Made by a program: the position numbers and the translations under genes. A DNA stretch of 34,420 nt from Treponema sp. UBA3862 (GTDB taxonomy: Bacteria > Spirochaetota > Spirochaetia > Treponematales > Treponemataceae), in the NCBI GenBank assembly GCA_002392405.1, contig DGGY01000046.1, positions 1 to 34,420 of the forward strand. Direction: 5' to 3'. The stretch's first letter is position 1, and every line of letters begins with the position of its first letter. The notes beneath the pieces were generated by a model. That model searched no databases. It had not been told where the DNA came from and was given only the letters and a program-made list of their open reading frames with translations. Shown piece after piece: positions 34,395-34,420 of the stretch.

Positions 34395-34420
34395 GCTGCC
34401 TTAGCTCAGTTGGTAGAGCA
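34395..34420 (+). tRNA. tRNA, 5' part only (probably tRNA-Thr), cut by window end
   Basis: Acceptor 5' strand GCTGCCT (34395-34401), TA at positions 8-9, D-stem GCTC / GAGC with D-loop AGTTGGTA, then A26. The anticodon lies outside the window. The acceptor beginning G1-C2 and the overall form resemble bacterial tRNA-Thr, but identity cannot be confirmed. Confidence 0.85.

Overview
The window comes from an AT-rich spirochaete, most probably a Treponema or close relative. The protein families point that way: an LptD-like protein beside uvrA, a phoH - HD phosphohydrolase - ybeY - tlyC run, a split LolC/LolD/LolE transporter, and an mcsA-mcsB-clpC cluster without ctsR. Genus is inferred from protein content and gene order. 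Species cannot be read from the sequence. No insertion sequence, prophage or CRISPR array was seen. Coding density is very high, and the longest gap without a gene is about 195 bases (30528-30722), so no gap reaches 300 bases.

Layout. Positions 1-11522 hold a plus-strand run: uvrA (3' part), an LptD-like outer-membrane protein, phoH, an HD-domain membrane phosphohydrolase with a very short ectodomain, ybeY, tlyC and an exported TPR protein. A minus-strand exported FN3/TPR-like protein (11516-12430) meets it tail to tail. A divergent promoter region (12431-12494) then starts a second plus-strand run to 26485: a Cas2-like orphan, prfB with its programmed +1 frameshift, a PEGA-domain protein, ftsY, an exported unknown, lolC-lolD-lolE, mcsA-mcsB-clpC and avtA. 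A strong bidirectional terminator and a cluster of three hairpins follow (26484-26647). Positions 26640-30527 hold a minus-strand operon of a large RND/MMPL exporter followed by a LolA-like periplasmic protein, divergent from an ArsR-type regulator (30723-31103). Next come a minus-strand pair (three-TM membrane protein and CCA-adding enzyme), a plus-strand pair (SPFH-like protein and AroH-type chorismate mutase), and a strong promoter driving a tRNA (probably tRNA-Thr) cut by the window end.

How the genes fit together. Much of the window concerns envelope biogenesis: LptD-like barrel, LolCDE release of lipoproteins, FtsY targeting, and a separate RND + LolA-like export pair under a probable ArsR repressor. 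A second theme is RNA and translation quality: YbeY, PhoH, RF2, CCA enzyme, tRNA. A third is protein quality control by McsA/McsB/ClpC.

Most interesting points. The McsB homologue has lost the hallmark catalytic and phosphoarginine-binding residues but keeps its operon with McsA and ClpC, which suggests a pseudokinase adaptor. A solitary Cas2-like protein sits translationally interlocked with prfB. Three divergent gene pairs share one -35 box between opposing promoters. In one of them the -35 lies at the centre of a perfect 28-bp palindrome, in another an inverted repeat sits just downstream of the inferred start site, and in the third both transcripts would be leaderless.
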